DNA from: Candidatus Howiella intestinavium
GTDB taxonomy: Bacteria > Bacillota > Clostridia > Oscillospirales > Acutalibacteraceae
DNA length: 64,000 bases
Assembly: GCA_904420585.1 (NCBI GenBank)
Contig: CAJFVX010000018.1
Span: 1 to 64,000 of the forward strand
Reading direction: 5' to 3'
Below the pieces are notes generated by a model. That model saw only the letters and a list, made by a program, of their open reading frames with translations. It was not told the DNA's origin and did no database searches. Below are positions 46,914 through 57,335 of the stretch, piece by piece (the first letter of the stretch is position 1; every line of letters starts with the position of its first letter). The position numbers and the translations under genes were made by a program.

Positions 46914-48902
46914 ATGAGCGACCAAAACTGTCAGGATCAATTTCAACTGGTATCCCCCTACAAACCCACCGGCGACCAGCCGGAGGCCATCGCCAGGCTG
47001 GTGGAAGGGGTAAGGCGGGGAGATAAGGAGCAGACCCTGCTGGGGGTCACCGGCTCGGGCAAGACCTTTACCATGGCCAACGTCATCGCCCAGGTCAATA
47101 AACCCACCCTGGTGCTGGCCCACAACAAGACCCTGGCCGCCCAGCTCTGCTCCGAGTTCCGGGAGTTTTTCCCCCACAACGCGGTGGAATATTTTGTCTC
47201 CTACTACGACTACTACCAGCCCGAGGCCTACATTCCCGGGACGGATACCTATATCGAAAAGGATTCGGCCATCAACGACGAAATCGATAAGCTGCGCCAT
47301 TCGGCCACGGCCTCCCTGTCCGAGCGGCGGGATGTCATCATCGTGGCCAGCGTGTCCTGCATCTACTCTTTGGGCAACCCCATCGACTACCGGAACATGA
47401 TCCTGTCCCTTCGGCCGGGCATGACCTGGGAGCGGGACAAGCTGCTCAAAAAGCTGGTGGAACTGCAGTATGAGCGCAACGACGTGAATTTTGTCCGCAA
47501 CAAATTCCGGGTGCGGGGGGACGTGGTGGAGGTCTTCCCGGCCTATTCGGGGGATACGGCCATCCGCATCGAGTTTTTCGGGGACGAGGTGGACCGGATT
47601 TCCGAAATCAACGCTCTGACCGGCGAGCGCAAGCAGGAGCTGGGCCACATCGCATTCTACCCCGCCTCCCACTACATCGTGCCGCCCGAAAAGATGGCCG
47701 ATGCCATCCACAATATCGAGGCCGAGATGGAGGAGCGGGTCAAATACTTCGAAGAAAACGGCAAGCTTATAGAAGCCCAGCGCATCCGGCAGCGCACCGA
47801 GTACGATATGGAAATGCTCCAGGAGGTGGGGGTCTGCAAGGGCATCGAGAACTATTCCCGGGTGCTCTCCGGCCGTCCGGCCGGCAGCATTCCTTTTACC
47901 CTTTTGGACTACTTCCCCAAGGATTATCTGCTGTTTGTGGATGAATCCCACGTGACCCTGCCCCAGGTGCGGGGGATGTACGGCGGCGACCGGGCCCGTA
48001 AGGAGAATCTGGTGGATTACGGCTTCCGCCTGCCCTCGGCCTTTGACAACCGCCCCTTAAATTTCGACGAATTCTACGCCCATATCAACCAGGCCATCTT
48101 TGTATCGGCCACGCCGGGAGAACTGGAGCGGGAAAAGTCCACCCAGATAGTGGAACAGGTTATCCGTCCCACCGGCCTGCTGGATCCGGAAGTCATCGTC
48201 AAGCCCACCGACGGGCAGATCGACGACCTGGTGTCCGAAATCCACATCCGCACCGCCCGGAAGGAGCGGGTGCTGGTCACCACCCTGACCAAGAAGATGG
48301 CCGAGGACTTGACCGATTATCTGGAGGATTTGGATATCAAGGTGCGGTATATGCACCACGACGTGGACACCATGGAGCGCATGGAGATTATACGGGACCT
48401 GCGGCTGGGGGAATTCGACGTGCTGGTGGGCATCAACCTGCTGCGGGAGGGCCTGGATATCCCGGAGGTGTCCCTGGTGGTCATCCTGGACGCGGATAAG
48501 GAGGGCTTCCTGCGCTCGGAAACCTCCCTGATTCAGACGGTGGGCCGGGCGGCCCGCAATGCCGACGGCCAGGTGATTATGTACGCCGATGCGGTGACCC
48601 CCTCCATGGAGCGGGCCATTTACGAGACCAACCGCCGCCGGGCCATCCAGATGGCCTATAACGAGGCCCACGGCATCGTGCCCAAGACCATTGTCAAGGA
48701 CGTGCGGGATGTCATCGAAATCTCGGGCGGCAAGGGCAAGCGGGGGCGGAGCACGGATAAGGAAATCCGCCGGATGTCCAAACCCGAGCGGGAGCAGCTT
48801 ATCCGCCGCCTGACGGCCGAGATGAAGCAGGCGGCCAAGATGCTGGAATTCGAGCACGCCGCCTATCTGCGGGACCGCATCGAAAAGCTGCGCAAGGGAT
48901 AA
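46914..48902 (+). CDS. uvrB: Excinuclease ABC subunit B
   Basis: Helicase-like damage verification subunit of nucleotide excision repair. The 662-residue protein has Walker [15 protein letters not shown] near residue 45, the beta-hairpin [29 protein letters not shown], helicase motifs V/VI ([22 protein letters not shown]) and the C-terminal UVR motif ([20 protein letters not shown]) that contacts UvrC. Length is standard. uvrA lies 2.3 kb away on the other strand. Confidence 0.97.
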   Translation: MSDQNCQDQFQLVSPYKPTGDQPEAIARLVEGVRRGDKEQTLLGVTGSGKTFTMANVIAQVNKPTLVLAHNKTLAAQLCSEFREFFPHNAVEYFVSYYDYYQPEAYIPGTDTYIEKDSAINDEIDKLRHSATASLSERRDVIIVASVSCIYSLGNPIDYRNMILSLRPGMTWERDKLLKKLVELQYERNDVNFVRNKFRVRGDVVEVFPAYSGDTAIRIEFFGDEVDRISEINALTGERKQELGHIAFYPASHYIVPPEKMADAIHNIEAEMEERVKYFEENGKLIEAQRIRQRTEYDMEMLQEVGVCKGIENYSRVLSGRPAGSIPFTLLDYFPKDYLLFVDESHVTLPQVRGMYGGDRARKENLVDYGFRLPSAFDNRPLNFDEFYAHINQAIFVSATPGELEREKSTQIVEQVIRPTGLLDPEVIVKPTDGQIDDLVSEIHIRTARKERVLVTTLTKKMAEDLTDYLEDLDIKVRYMHHDVDTMERMEIIRDLRLGEFDVLVGINLLREGLDIPEVSLVVILDADKEGFLRSETSLIQTVGRAARNADGQVIMYADAVTPSMERAIYETNRRRAIQMAYNEAHGIVPKTIVKDVRDVIEISGGKGKRGRSTDKEIRRMSKPEREQLIRRLTAEMKQAAKMLEFEHAAYLRDRIEKLRKG

Positions 48903-48922
48903 AAGCCCTACAAAAAGCAGTA

Positions 48923-48951
48923 CGCCCCGGCCTGGGAGACAGACCGGGGCG
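48923..48951. terminator. Terminator after uvrB
   Basis: CGCCCCGG / CCGGGGCG stem with a 13-base loop, then CTTTATGTTT; lies between convergent genes. Confidence 0.65.
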
Positions 48952-48959
48952 CTTTATGT

Positions 48960-49496
48960 TTAATGAATCAATCGCCGGATGCGGTGGTGGAGGGACTGCA
49001 TATACAGCCCGATGAGCTGGGTGATGGTGAAATCGTAGAGCAGGAAGGCCACATTGCCCATGGCCAGCAGCACCACCACCGTCCACTTGCCAAAATCCCC
49101 CATCTGGTTTAAGGGCATGCCGAAGACGAAGACAATCACGGCGTAAATTCCCACCATAACCACATTGAAAAGCAGGAATTTCAGCACATATTCCAGCGCC
49201 TTTTTGCGCAGGCTTTCGATTAACCCCTTCAGAATGGGATAGTAGCCGAAAAAGGCGATAAACATGAGTTTCGCTTCCTGCTCGGCCATGAGAAAGACCA
49301 GGACACAAGCGGCTAAGTAAGAGGCAAAGGCCCATTTTTTGCCGGCCTCAATGGCCAAAATGACAAACAGCAGCCCGGCTACCGCCGGCACCGCGTAGGT
49401 GAGATAGGGAAAATAGGAAAGAAGCATCACCACCGTGGCCAGGGCGGCGATAACGCCGCAAAGGGCTACCTTACCCGTCCGTTTCAGCGACGACAT
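48960..49496 (-). CDS. Membrane protein of unknown function
   Basis: A 178-residue protein with about five membrane spans; the pattern (VALCGVIAALATVVMLLSYF, a C-terminal ITQLIGLYMQSL) resembles small ECF-type substrate-binding or DUF membrane proteins of Clostridia. No function can be assigned. The ATG at 49496 follows GGGGGA; a longer frame would overlap the DnaJ gene. It is 11 bases downstream of that gene, so it is likely in the same operon. Confidence 0.7.
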   Translation of the reverse strand: MSSLKRTGKVALCGVIAALATVVMLLSYFPYLTYAVPAVAGLLFVILAIEAGKKWAFASYLAACVLVFLMAEQEAKLMFIAFFGYYPILKGLIESLRKKALEYVLKFLLFNVVMVGIYAVIVFVFGMPLNQMGDFGKWTVVVLLAMGNVAFLLYDFTITQLIGLYMQSLHHRIRRLIH

Positions 49497-49507
49497 ACCC
49501 CATCCCC

Positions 49508-50122
49508 CTAACAGCAGCTGATAAGGTCGCCGCCCATGCACTCGCAGCAGCAGTCGGCGCAAATCAGCCCCGTGCACATATCACAGGCCGAGCAGCCTCC
49601 CGTGCGGGTGGTGGTGCCGGGCTGGCGGTAGCCGCCGAATCCGCTGCGCTGCTGCTGCATCTGGTTTAAAGCCTGCCGGTATTCGGGATTGTTGGGATTC
49701 ATGCGGCAGGCCGTGGAGAAGCAGGTGAAGGCATCGTCAAACCAGCCCCGCTTGTACAGCACGCTGCCGTTCAAAAAATACCATTCGGCGTCCCGCTTAT
49801 CCGGCGGCACCCCGTCCAGCAGCTCCTGGGCCTCCTCCAGCCGGCCCGTGGCTATCATATTCCGGATGTCGGCAAAATTGGAGGAGGTGTAGCCGCTGTA
49901 GCCGCCGCCCTTCTGGGAGCCGGAGGACTTGTTCCGGCGCTCGGCCATAATCTGGTCGTAGGCCTCGTTTATCTCCTTCATCTTGTCCGAGGCCAGGTCG
50001 GACAGGGGGTTGCCGTTATAATTGTCCGGGTGGTACTTGCGCGCCAGTTCCCGGTATGCGTTTTTAATCTCGGTGTCGCTGGCCGTCCGGGATACCCCTA
50101 AAATCGCATAAGGATCGTTCAT
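49508..50122 (-). CDS. DnaJ-domain protein with Cys-rich tail
   Basis: A 204-residue J-domain protein. The N-terminal J domain (1-70) has [20 protein letters not shown] and the HPD motif in [10 protein letters not shown], needed to stimulate Hsp70. A TPR-like middle ([29 protein letters not shown]) leads to a cysteine-dense C-terminus ([20 protein letters not shown]) that could bind metal. Its start overlaps the stop of the DUF5685 gene (ATGA), implying coupled translation. Probably a specialised co-chaperone. Confidence 0.85.
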   Translation of the reverse strand: MNDPYAILGVSRTASDTEIKNAYRELARKYHPDNYNGNPLSDLASDKMKEINEAYDQIMAERRNKSSGSQKGGGYSGYTSSNFADIRNMIATGRLEEAQELLDGVPPDKRDAEWYFLNGSVLYKRGWFDDAFTCFSTACRMNPNNPEYRQALNQMQQQRSGFGGYRQPGTTTRTGGCSACDMCTGLICADCCCECMGGDLISCC

Positions 50123-51024
50123 GTATGCTTTAACTCCTTTTGTTCCGCCTTTGTTCCCTCCAGGGCCTGCTTTTGGCTGTTGGGCAGCCCCAGATACAGG
50201 ATATTTGCCAGAATCTCCTCGTACCGCCCCACCGGCAGCAGCTCGAAGGCCTTGCAGGCCTCGTCGGTGCAGACGTTCAGCGTGGCCTTGGCCCGCTCCC
50301 TTGCCTGCCGGATAAAAGCAGTTTCCCCCTGGTTGTCGCCGGTTATACCCGGTCTTCCCGCCGCCAGGGGATTGTAGCTCCCGGTGCGCAGGTCGTCGGG
50401 CAGATCCGCGGCCGCATCCAAAAGATAAATCCATTTGCCCACGCAGTAGCCCAGCCGCTCCAGCACCCTTTTCTGGGTCTCATCCCGCCCGCAGAGGGCG
50501 CAGAGTGTGCCGAGAGCCTTGGCCGTGGGGTCGGCCGCCCGGTCCAGGCTGGTGCAGCCCTCTTTCTCCAGGGCGGACTGCCCGGCGATGTACTGCCCGG
50601 TCAGTTCCTCCACCGCCGGATAGAGCCGGCCGGCCTTTTTGCGGGCGTGGGAGAAAAGGGGCTTTATGAGCCGGTAGCCCAGGGACTTCCAAAAGCCGCT
50701 GTCCTGGATGTTATCCTGGATTTTATAGTACAGCATGATCATGGCGGCGGCCGCCGCAAAATCCATGCCTTCCCCCGTATTTTTGCAGTAGTTGCACTTT
50801 TTCAGGGGATTGAAGGCGCATCGCTTGCGCTCGTAACCGGGACAGCCCTCCTCGCCGCCCAGATAGAGCAGGGCGAGGAAGGTGAAATCGTAGCTTAAGG
50901 TCAGGCGGGCGAAGGGGCCGTAAGACCGGCCAAGCTGGCGGCAGAGGGTGCAGTACACCGCCTTGTAGGCTTCAAATTCCCGCACCCGCATATCCGGCTT
51001 GTAGGCCTTTACATATCCAAACAC
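50119..51024 (-). CDS. DUF5685 family protein
   Basis: A 301-residue protein of the DUF5685 type: start [18 protein letters not shown], then YCTLCRQLG and a cysteine group ([15 protein letters not shown]) that may hold a metal, followed by a helical domain with [14 protein letters not shown] and [11 protein letters not shown]. Function is unknown; the Asp-rich helical part is reminiscent of isoprenoid-synthase folds but this is weak. The start is GTG at 51024 with GAAGG seven bases ahead. Coupled to the DnaJ gene downstream. Confidence 0.75.
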   Translation of the reverse strand: MFGYVKAYKPDMRVREFEAYKAVYCTLCRQLGRSYGPFARLTLSYDFTFLALLYLGGEEGCPGYERKRCAFNPLKKCNYCKNTGEGMDFAAAAAMIMLYYKIQDNIQDSGFWKSLGYRLIKPLFSHARKKAGRLYPAVEELTGQYIAGQSALEKEGCTSLDRAADPTAKALGTLCALCGRDETQKRVLERLGYCVGKWIYLLDAAADLPDDLRTGSYNPLAAGRPGITGDNQGETAFIRQARERAKATLNVCTDEACKAFELLPVGRYEEILANILYLGLPNSQKQALEGTKAEQKELKHT

Positions 51025-51076
51025 CGCATCGCCTTCTTCAAGTCAGGATTTTTCCCGGCCAAAAAGGGGAAAAGAA

Positions 51077-51108
51077 GAAAGGCGGAAAAAACCGCCCTTC
51101 TGTTTTTT
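51077..51108. terminator. Terminator after uvrA
   Basis: GAAAGGCGG / CCGCCCTTC stem (one G-U pair on the minus strand) with a T-run on each side; lies between the uvrA stop and the DUF5685 start. Confidence 0.7.
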
Positions 51109-51159
51109 CAACACATATTGTACTCGAATGTTGGGTGGAAAAAATGAATTAGGTGTAAA

Positions 51160-53994
51160 TTAATTCCCCGATCCCATGATTTTTGCCAAATATTTGCCCG
51201 TATAGGAGGCTTCGCACTTGACAATCTCCTCCGGCCGGCCGCAGAAAACCAGATTTCCGCCCTTGTCGCCCCCCTCGGGCCCCAGGTCGATGATGGTGTC
51301 GGCCGTCTTGACCACGTCCAGATTGTGCTCGATGACCACCACCGTGTTGCCGGCGTCCACCAGCTTCTGGAGCACCTCGATGAGCTTGTGCACGTCGGCC
51401 GTGTGCAGGCCGGTGGTGGGCTCGTCCAGGATGTAGATGGTCCGGCCGGTGGAGCGCTTGGACAGTTCGGTGGCCAGCTTGACCCGCTGGGCCTCGCCTC
51501 CCGACAGGGTGGTGGCCGGCTGTCCCACCTTGATATAGCCCAGGCCCACCTCGTACAGGGTCTGGAACTTCCGGCTGATGCGGGGGATGTTTTCAAAGAA
51601 ATGCATGGCCTCCTCCACCGTCATCTCCAGCACGTCGTAGATGCTTTTCCCCTTGTACTTGACCTCCAGGGTCTCCCGGTTGTACCGGCTGCCCTTGCAG
51701 ACCTCGCAGGGGACGTAGATGTCGGGCAGGAAGTGCATTTCGATTTTGATGATGCCGTCCCCCTGGCAGGCCTCGCACCGGCCACCCTTGACGTTAAAGG
51801 AGAAGCGGCCGGCCGTGTAGCCCCGCATTTTGGCGTCCTTGGTGCCGGCGTACAAATCCCGGATGTCGTTAAAGACGCCGGTGTAGGTGGCCGGGTTGGA
51901 GCGGGGGGTGCGGCCGATGGGGGACTGGTTGATGTCGATGACCTTGTCCAGGTTTTCTATGCCTACTATGTCCCTGTGCCGGCCGGGCACTGTCTTGGCG
52001 CCGTTTAATTCGGCGGCCAGCCGCTTGTAGAGAATTTCGTTGACCAGGGAGGACTTGCCCGACCCGGACACCCCGGTGACGCAGACAAACTGGCCTAAGG
52101 GTATGGTCACGTCGATATTTTTCAGGTTGTTCTGGGCCGCTCCCTTGATGGTGAGCTTTTTGCCGCTGCCCTTCCGCCGCTTTTCGGGGACGGGAATTTT
52201 CCGCCGGCCGGTCAGGTAGTCGCCGGTGACGGAGGCCTTGCAGTTTTCGATGTCCGTAAGGCTGCCGGCGCAGACGATTTCACCCCCGTGGATGCCCGCG
52301 CCGGGGCCCACATCCACAATGTAGTCGGCCGCCCGCATGGTGTCCTCATCGTGCTCCACCACAATCAGGGTGTTGCCCATGTCCCGCAGGTGGCGCAGGG
52401 TATCCAGCAGCTTGTCGTTGTCCCGCTGGTGCAGGCCGATGCTGGGCTCGTCCAGAATGTAGAGTACCCCCATGAGGGAGGAGCCGATTTGGGTAGCCAG
52501 CCGGATGCGCTGGCTTTCGCCCCCCGACAGGGTGCCCGCCGAGCGGGAAAGGGTCAGGTATTCCAGCCCCACGCTGGCGAGGAAGGACAGCCGGGAACGG
52601 ATTTCCTTTAAAATCAGGTCGGCGATCATGTGATCCCGCTGGCTTATCTCCAGATTCGTGAGAAATTCCAGGGCCCCGGATACCGACATGGCGGTGAGCT
52701 GGTTGATGTTGATGCCCCCCACCGTCACGGCCAGGCTTTCGGGCTTTAAGCGGGCGCCGTGGCAGTCGGGGCAGTCCCGTTCGCTCATGCAGGCCTCGAT
52801 TTCCGCCTTGGCCCAATCGGAATTGGTCTCCTTGTACCGCCGCTCCAGGTTGGTGACAATGCCCTCAAAGGGGGCTTCGTAGGCCCCGCCGCCCCAGGCC
52901 GTATTGCGGGTCAGCTTCAGCTTCTTGCCGCCGGTGCCGTAGAGCACCGCCTTTTTGGCCTCCGCGGGCAAATCCTTGTAGGGGGTATTTATATCAAACC
53001 CATAAAAGTCGGCCAGGCCCTGGTAGTACATCATGGCGATGCTGTTGTCCTCCCCGCTGTTCCAGCCCGAGGCCTTCACCGTCCCTCCGTTGAGAGGCAG
53101 GCTTTCGTCCGGGATAATCAGCCGGGGATCCACCTTTAAGAAGGTGCCAAGGCCGGTACAGGTGGGGCAGGCGCCGAAGGGATTGTTGAAGGAGAACATC
53201 CGGGGGGCCAGTTCGGGGATGCTCACCCCGTGGTCGGGGCAGGCGTAGTTCTGGGAGAACTCCAGTTCCTCCCCGCCGATGACGTCCACAATGGTCAGCC
53301 CTCCCGACAGGGAGGCGGCGGTCTCCAGACTGTCGCTGAGGCGGCTTTTGACCTCCGGCTTGACTACCAGCCGGTCCACCACGATTTCAATGTTGTGCTT
53401 TTTGTTCTTTTCCAGCTTGATGGTCTCGCTCAGGTCGTACATATTCCCGTCCACCCGCACCCGGACGAAGCCGGATTTGCGGGCGGCGTCGAATTCCTTG
53501 GCATGCTCGCCCTTGCGTCCCCGTACCACCGGGGCCATAATTTGGATTTTGCTGCCCTCCGGCAGCTCCATGACCTTGTCCACAATCTGGTCGATGGTCT
53601 GCTGTTTGATTTCCCGGCCGCAGACCGGGCAGTGGGGCACGCCGATGCGGGCGTACAGCAGGCGGAGATAGTCGTATATCTCGGTGACCGTGCCCACGGT
53701 GGAGCGGGGGTTTTTGGAGGTGGTCTTCTGGTCGATGGAGATGGCGGGGGACAGGCCGTCGATGCTGTCCACATCCGGTTTTTCCATCTGGCCCAAAAAC
53801 ATGCGGGCGTAGGAGGACAGGGACTCCACATACCGCCGCTGGCCCTCCGCGTAAATGGTGTCAAAGGCCAGGGAGGACTTGCCCGAGCCGGACAGGCCGG
53901 TGAAGACCACCAGCTTATCTCGGGGGATGGTGACGTCCACGTTTTTCAGGTTGTGTTCCCTCGCGCCCTTGATGACGATTTTATCCTGTGGCAT
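51160..53994 (-). CDS. uvrA: Excinuclease ABC subunit A
   Basis: Damage-recognition ATPase of nucleotide excision repair. The 944-residue protein has two ABC-type sites: Walker [15 protein letters not shown] near residue 30 and [14 protein letters not shown] in the second half, two LSGGE signatures ([32 protein letters not shown]), and zinc modules (CPVCGREI...; CEACQGDGI...[10 protein letters not shown]). Length is standard. A LexA-type box lies upstream, so it is likely SOS-induced. Confidence 0.97.
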   Translation of the reverse strand: MPQDKIVIKGAREHNLKNVDVTIPRDKLVVFTGLSGSGKSSLAFDTIYAEGQRRYVESLSSYARMFLGQMEKPDVDSIDGLSPAISIDQKTTSKNPRSTVGTVTEIYDYLRLLYARIGVPHCPVCGREIKQQTIDQIVDKVMELPEGSKIQIMAPVVRGRKGEHAKEFDAARKSGFVRVRVDGNMYDLSETIKLEKNKKHNIEIVVDRLVVKPEVKSRLSDSLETAASLSGGLTIVDVIGGEELEFSQNYACPDHGVSIPELAPRMFSFNNPFGACPTCTGLGTFLKVDPRLIIPDESLPLNGGTVKASGWNSGEDNSIAMMYYQGLADFYGFDINTPYKDLPAEAKKAVLYGTGGKKLKLTRNTAWGGGAYEAPFEGIVTNLERRYKETNSDWAKAEIEACMSERDCPDCHGARLKPESLAVTVGGININQLTAMSVSGALEFLTNLEISQRDHMIADLILKEIRSRLSFLASVGLEYLTLSRSAGTLSGGESQRIRLATQIGSSLMGVLYILDEPSIGLHQRDNDKLLDTLRHLRDMGNTLIVVEHDEDTMRAADYIVDVGPGAGIHGGEIVCAGSLTDIENCKASVTGDYLTGRRKIPVPEKRRKGSGKKLTIKGAAQNNLKNIDVTIPLGQFVCVTGVSGSGKSSLVNEILYKRLAAELNGAKTVPGRHRDIVGIENLDKVIDINQSPIGRTPRSNPATYTGVFNDIRDLYAGTKDAKMRGYTAGRFSFNVKGGRCEACQGDGIIKIEMHFLPDIYVPCEVCKGSRYNRETLEVKYKGKSIYDVLEMTVEEAMHFFENIPRISRKFQTLYEVGLGYIKVGQPATTLSGGEAQRVKLATELSKRSTGRTIYILDEPTTGLHTADVHKLIEVLQKLVDAGNTVVVIEHNLDVVKTADTIIDLGPEGGDKGGNLVFCGRPEEIVKCEASYTGKYLAKIMGSGN

Positions 53995-54038
53995 AACGAC
54001 TCCTTCTGCCGTCGGAAAGGCCGGCGGCGGGATAAAAT

Positions 54039-54052
54039 AAAACGTTTGTTCG
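54039..54052 (-). promoter_or_regulatory. LexA (SOS) box upstream of uvrA
   Basis: Minus strand CGAACAAACGTTTT fits the Firmicutes LexA consensus CGAACRNRYGTTYG except at the last base. It lies just downstream of the -10 of the uvrA promoter. Confidence 0.7.
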
Positions 54053-54069
54053 CACTTTGCGTCCCCATT

Positions 54070-54098
54070 AGTATACGACAGAAAATTTTATAAAGCAA
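54070..54098 (-). promoter_or_regulatory. Sigma-A promoter of uvrA
   Basis: Minus strand: TTGCTT (54098-54093), 17-bp spacer, TATACT (54075-54070). Confidence 0.7.
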
Positions 54099-54199
54099 GG
54101 GGGCGGGAGGATTTCCCCCTTTTCCGCCAAAAATACCGGGAAAAGAAGCGCCGGATCGTTGAAACCGGCCACATGCGCGCCGGTTTGGGCCAAGGGCGG

Positions 54200-54541
54200 C
54201 TACATTCCCTCTTTTTTCCGCTCCTCCAGCAAAAGGGCCGCAAAGCCGTCGATAAGCCGCCGTTCTTTTGGGGTGCACAGCTTTATTTTGTCCCAAATAT
54301 CCGGCATCAGGTATTCCCGCCCCTCCTTGGCGGTGCCCAGAAGCAGGTCGTCGGGGGTGACGTCCAGGGCCTCGCAGAGTTTGATGAGGGTTTCCAGGCT
54401 GGGGATGGAACGGCAGTTTTCGATATTGGAAATGTAATTATTGGCCAGGTTGGATTTTTCGGCCAGCTTCTCCTGGGTCAGGCCCTTTTTCTTCCGAATG
54501 CGGGCTAGCCGGCGGCCCATGGTCTGATAATCGATTTTCAT
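54200..54541 (-). CDS. XRE-family transcriptional regulator
   Basis: A 113-residue protein with an N-terminal Cro/C1-type HTH (about 8-65; GLTQEKLAEKSNLANNYISN, then IPSLETLIKLCEALDVTPDD) and a short helical C-terminal tail. GAGGTG lies six bases ahead of the ATG at 54541. It is divergent from the membrane protein genes to its right and could control them. Target and signal are unknown. Confidence 0.88.
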   Translation of the reverse strand: MKIDYQTMGRRLARIRKKKGLTQEKLAEKSNLANNYISNIENCRSIPSLETLIKLCEALDVTPDDLLLGTAKEGREYLMPDIWDKIKLCTPKERRLIDGFAALLLEERKKEGM

Positions 54542-54844
54542 TGTGATCACCTCTTTGTTAGAGTAAATGAAAACCGGTTTAGTCTTAATGAATTGTGAGT
54601 GTATTTACACTTGAAATTCATATAAAATTGGCGTATATTCTATACATAAGGAGGGCGAAAAAGGGTAAATCTGCCTGTTTTTGAATTTTTTTGGTTTCCT
54701 GCCGTCGTTTTGCGTGAAACGACAGGTATTATTAAATGAATAGTGAGAGGGGAGGGGAGTTTTTCGCGGTGAGGATATGGGGATGTTGTATCCACCCATG
54801 ATTCAGAAAAGTGAATTTTAGTAAAAGAAATGGAGGAAATGGGT
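54542..54844. promoter_or_regulatory. AT-rich divergent promoter region
   Basis: Holds a plus-strand promoter (TTGAAA 54611-54616, 17 bp, TATATT 54634-54639) and a hairpin with TCGTTT / AAACGA arms near 54700-54726. Markedly more AT-rich than the surroundings. No gene seen; a 64-codon minus-strand frame here has no ribosome site. Confidence 0.5.
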
Positions 54845-55246
54845 ATGTTTACAAAAATATTCAGTGAGGGTCAAATCGGGAAGTTTTTAAAAAAGTGGGC
54901 GAAGGTCAGCATGGTTATCCACATTATTCTTGCCGTTATCATTCTATTAGTGGGTATATTTAGTATAATGGCAAATGCTGCTACACCGCTATCCGCTGCA
55001 TATAGAAGTATAAATGTAGGGGCAACATTTGCTTGGGTGTTGGGGTTCTCTATTGGTCTTGTTTTGGTAGGATTTGCTATTAACGCTCTTCTCTATGCTT
55101 TTGGCACGCTGGTAGATTCCAGCGCAACCCAGCAGCGGCTGCTGGAAAAGCAAACGTACTTACTAAATCAAATCGCCCAGGCCGCATCCACGGCGCCGGA
55201 CGGCAGTTCGCAGCCGGCCAAGGACGACACACTGCCGCCGCTGTAA
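54845..55246 (+). CDS. Small membrane protein, unknown
   Basis: A 133-residue protein with two membrane spans (VIHIILAVIILLVGIF and WVLGFSIGLVLVGFAINALLY), then a helical tail with QQRLLEKQTYLLNQIAQA and a polar C-terminus. No family recognised. The ATG at 54845 is preferred because GGAGG lies eight bases ahead. The first two thirds are AT-rich and the last third GC-rich, a mosaic look. It is 13 bases ahead of the TPR membrane protein, so the two form an operon. Confidence 0.7.
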   Translation: MFTKIFSEGQIGKFLKKWAKVSMVIHIILAVIILLVGIFSIMANAATPLSAAYRSINVGATFAWVLGFSIGLVLVGFAINALLYAFGTLVDSSATQQRLLEKQTYLLNQIAQAASTAPDGSSQPAKDDTLPPL

Positions 55247-55259
55247 GGAGTGACGGAAG

Positions 55260-57230
55260 ATGGGATATGAGATTCTGCAAAAATATGGGGCCAGATGGTA
55301 TGTGGATGCGCCGGTCATGCTTTCCGCCGCCCAGCTTCTGCGTTCGACCGACGGGCGGGTGCTTTTGCAGGCCAAGTTCCGGGTTCATACGCAGCCGGTA
55401 ACCGCCCTTTCCGTGCGCATATTCTGCCGGGATGCCTTTGGGGAGCCCACGGGAGACGTGACAGGGCAGTACCCGGATATTGTCTGGGTGCGGCCATACG
55501 GTACGTTCGGGCAGGATATGCCCATTGCCCTGCCGGCGGAAACCCGCCAGATAGAACTTCTTTTGGAGCGGGTCAAAATGGCCGACGGAAGCCTTTGGCA
55601 GGGCGGCGCGGCGGTACAGGCCGTCCCCGTTCCCCCGCAGCAGCCCATAGACAGTATTTTAACCGGGAAGCAAGGGGAAATTCTTTGCTGGTATGTGCGG
55701 GAGAAAGAGCCGGATTTGCCGGATCTCCCCCGGCTTGCCGGCGCCCCGTCCGGGCAGGAGGCTTTCTGGCAGTGCTGGTGCGGGGCCTGCAATCCCGCCG
55801 GGGAAGCCTGCCATGCCTGCGGCTGGCGGCTGGAGGACGAAACGCGTCTGGCGGCGCCCGATTTTCTGGAAGAACAGGCGCCGGAATGGAAATACGACCG
55901 GGCCCTGGCGACCGCCAAAGGCGGCAGGGCGGAGGATTACCGGCAGGCGGCCGGGCTTATGTATATGCTGGGCGACTACCGGGATGCGGCCGAGATGAAA
56001 AAGAAGTTTACCGAATACGCCGAGGCGCAGCCTGTCTATGAAGAGGCCAAGGGCCTGGCCGAAACGGGGACGCTTGCCTGCTACCGGGAGGCGGCAAAAC
56101 AGCTGGAACGCATCCCGAACTACAAGGACGCGGCGGAACTGCGGGAAGAATATTTGAAGTGCGCCGAAGACTTGGAGGAGCAGGCGGCGCGCAAGAAGAC
56201 AGTCCGCAAACGCAAGTGTTTAATCAGTATTTTGATTGTATGCGTAACGGGTCTTCTGGTAGCGGCCATCCTGTTGACCAACTATGTCTTTATCCCCCTG
56301 TATAATTACAACAAGGGGATAAAGCAGCGGGAAGCGGGAGAATATGAGGCGTCGGTATCCACCTTTACCGATTTGGGAGATTATAAAGACAGCTCGGAGC
56401 AGATACGGGAAACCAGATACCAGGAAGCTCAGGCGATGATGGACGCCGGCGATTATGAAAACGCCGGCCGGGCCTTTTATAATTTGCCGGGAAACGCCAC
56501 GGAGTATTACAAGGACAGCCTGGAGAAAAGTATGGAATGTTATCGCCTGCATGCGCAAGAATACTTTGACGCAGGCGACTACTTCTCCGCACGGACATTT
56601 ATTACAGGGGTTCCCAACTATAAGAAAAACAGCGGGTTATATAACCTATACCTGGAGTCCGCCTACCAGGAAGGGCTGCAGGATATGGCCAATGGGGATT
56701 ATTATGCTGCGGTGACCCTCTTAGGCTTGGCCGCCGACGCTGATTATCAGGACAGCGGCGAACAGCTTAAAGAGGCGAAATATCAGTATGCCTTGGCCCA
56801 CATGGATGCAGGAAACACAGAGACCTGGGCGTATTTAGAGGATCTGCAGAGCGCAGGGTACAAGGATGCGTCAGCCCAGTATGACCGGTTGGAAGGAATG
56901 CTGGAATGGTCGGCAACCGTAAGCATCCATAACGGCTCATATTCATATGGACATGAAAGCTCGGTAAGTCTGACCTGGTTGAACTCTGTTTATACAGATA
57001 TAAAAGTGGAATGCAATACTTCCGCTTCTGTATCCATCCCCGTTAGGGTCGTGAGCACTTTTGATGGGGATACAGATACCTATGAGGATACTCTTTCTCC
57101 TGGTGGCAGTATACAGCTGGAACTAAGCGTTGACGGATATGGAACGGGGCCTTCCGGTACTTATAGCGTTCGGGTATATAACGACAATACCGGAGAACTG
57201 ATTGGTTCGGCTTCTTCTCGAGTGAATTAA
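55260..57230 (+). CDS. Zinc-ribbon/TPR-like single-span membrane protein
   Basis: A 656-residue protein of unknown function. Order: an N-terminal beta-rich domain (about 1-150), a zinc ribbon (CWCGACNPAGEACHACGW, about 178-195), helical TPR-like repeats with the recurring DYRDAAE / NYKDAAE motif, a Lys/Arg stop-transfer patch, one membrane span (about 320-343), then more TPR-like repeats outside (GEYEASVSTFTDLGDYKDS, AGDYENAGRAFYNL, AGDYFSARTFI) and a C-terminal beta domain. The layout parallels the TIR protein at 23-25.7 kb, including the GNYKDS/GDYKDS motif after the span. The last 300 bp are AT-richer. Possibly a membrane sensor. Confidence 0.72.
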   Translation: MGYEILQKYGARWYVDAPVMLSAAQLLRSTDGRVLLQAKFRVHTQPVTALSVRIFCRDAFGEPTGDVTGQYPDIVWVRPYGTFGQDMPIALPAETRQIELLLERVKMADGSLWQGGAAVQAVPVPPQQPIDSILTGKQGEILCWYVREKEPDLPDLPRLAGAPSGQEAFWQCWCGACNPAGEACHACGWRLEDETRLAAPDFLEEQAPEWKYDRALATAKGGRAEDYRQAAGLMYMLGDYRDAAEMKKKFTEYAEAQPVYEEAKGLAETGTLACYREAAKQLERIPNYKDAAELREEYLKCAEDLEEQAARKKTVRKRKCLISILIVCVTGLLVAAILLTNYVFIPLYNYNKGIKQREAGEYEASVSTFTDLGDYKDSSEQIRETRYQEAQAMMDAGDYENAGRAFYNLPGNATEYYKDSLEKSMECYRLHAQEYFDAGDYFSARTFITGVPNYKKNSGLYNLYLESAYQEGLQDMANGDYYAAVTLLGLAADADYQDSGEQLKEAKYQYALAHMDAGNTETWAYLEDLQSAGYKDASAQYDRLEGMLEWSATVSIHNGSYSYGHESSVSLTWLNSVYTDIKVECNTSASVSIPVRVVSTFDGDTDTYEDTLSPGGSIQLELSVDGYGTGPSGTYSVRVYNDNTGELIGSASSRVN

Positions 57231-57286
57231 ATACCCAGGCAGGCCGCCGGATTGCCCCGGCGGCCTCTGCTTATTTCTATAAAATA

Positions 57287-57315
57287 TTGACACCACATGC
57301 GACACCATATATAAT
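57287..57315 (+). promoter_or_regulatory. Consensus sigma-A promoter of hicAB
   Basis: Perfect TTGACA (57287-57292), 17-bp spacer, perfect TATAAT (57310-57315), 20 bp from the hicA start. Such a strong promoter fits an autorepressed toxin-antitoxin operon. Confidence 0.88.
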
Positions 57316-57335
57316 AAAAACAGGAGGGGGAACAC

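Noticed and set aside
54605-54799. 64-codon minus-strand frame in the XRE/membrane gene gap
   Set aside because: No ribosome site, AT-rich promoter DNA, no recognisable product.
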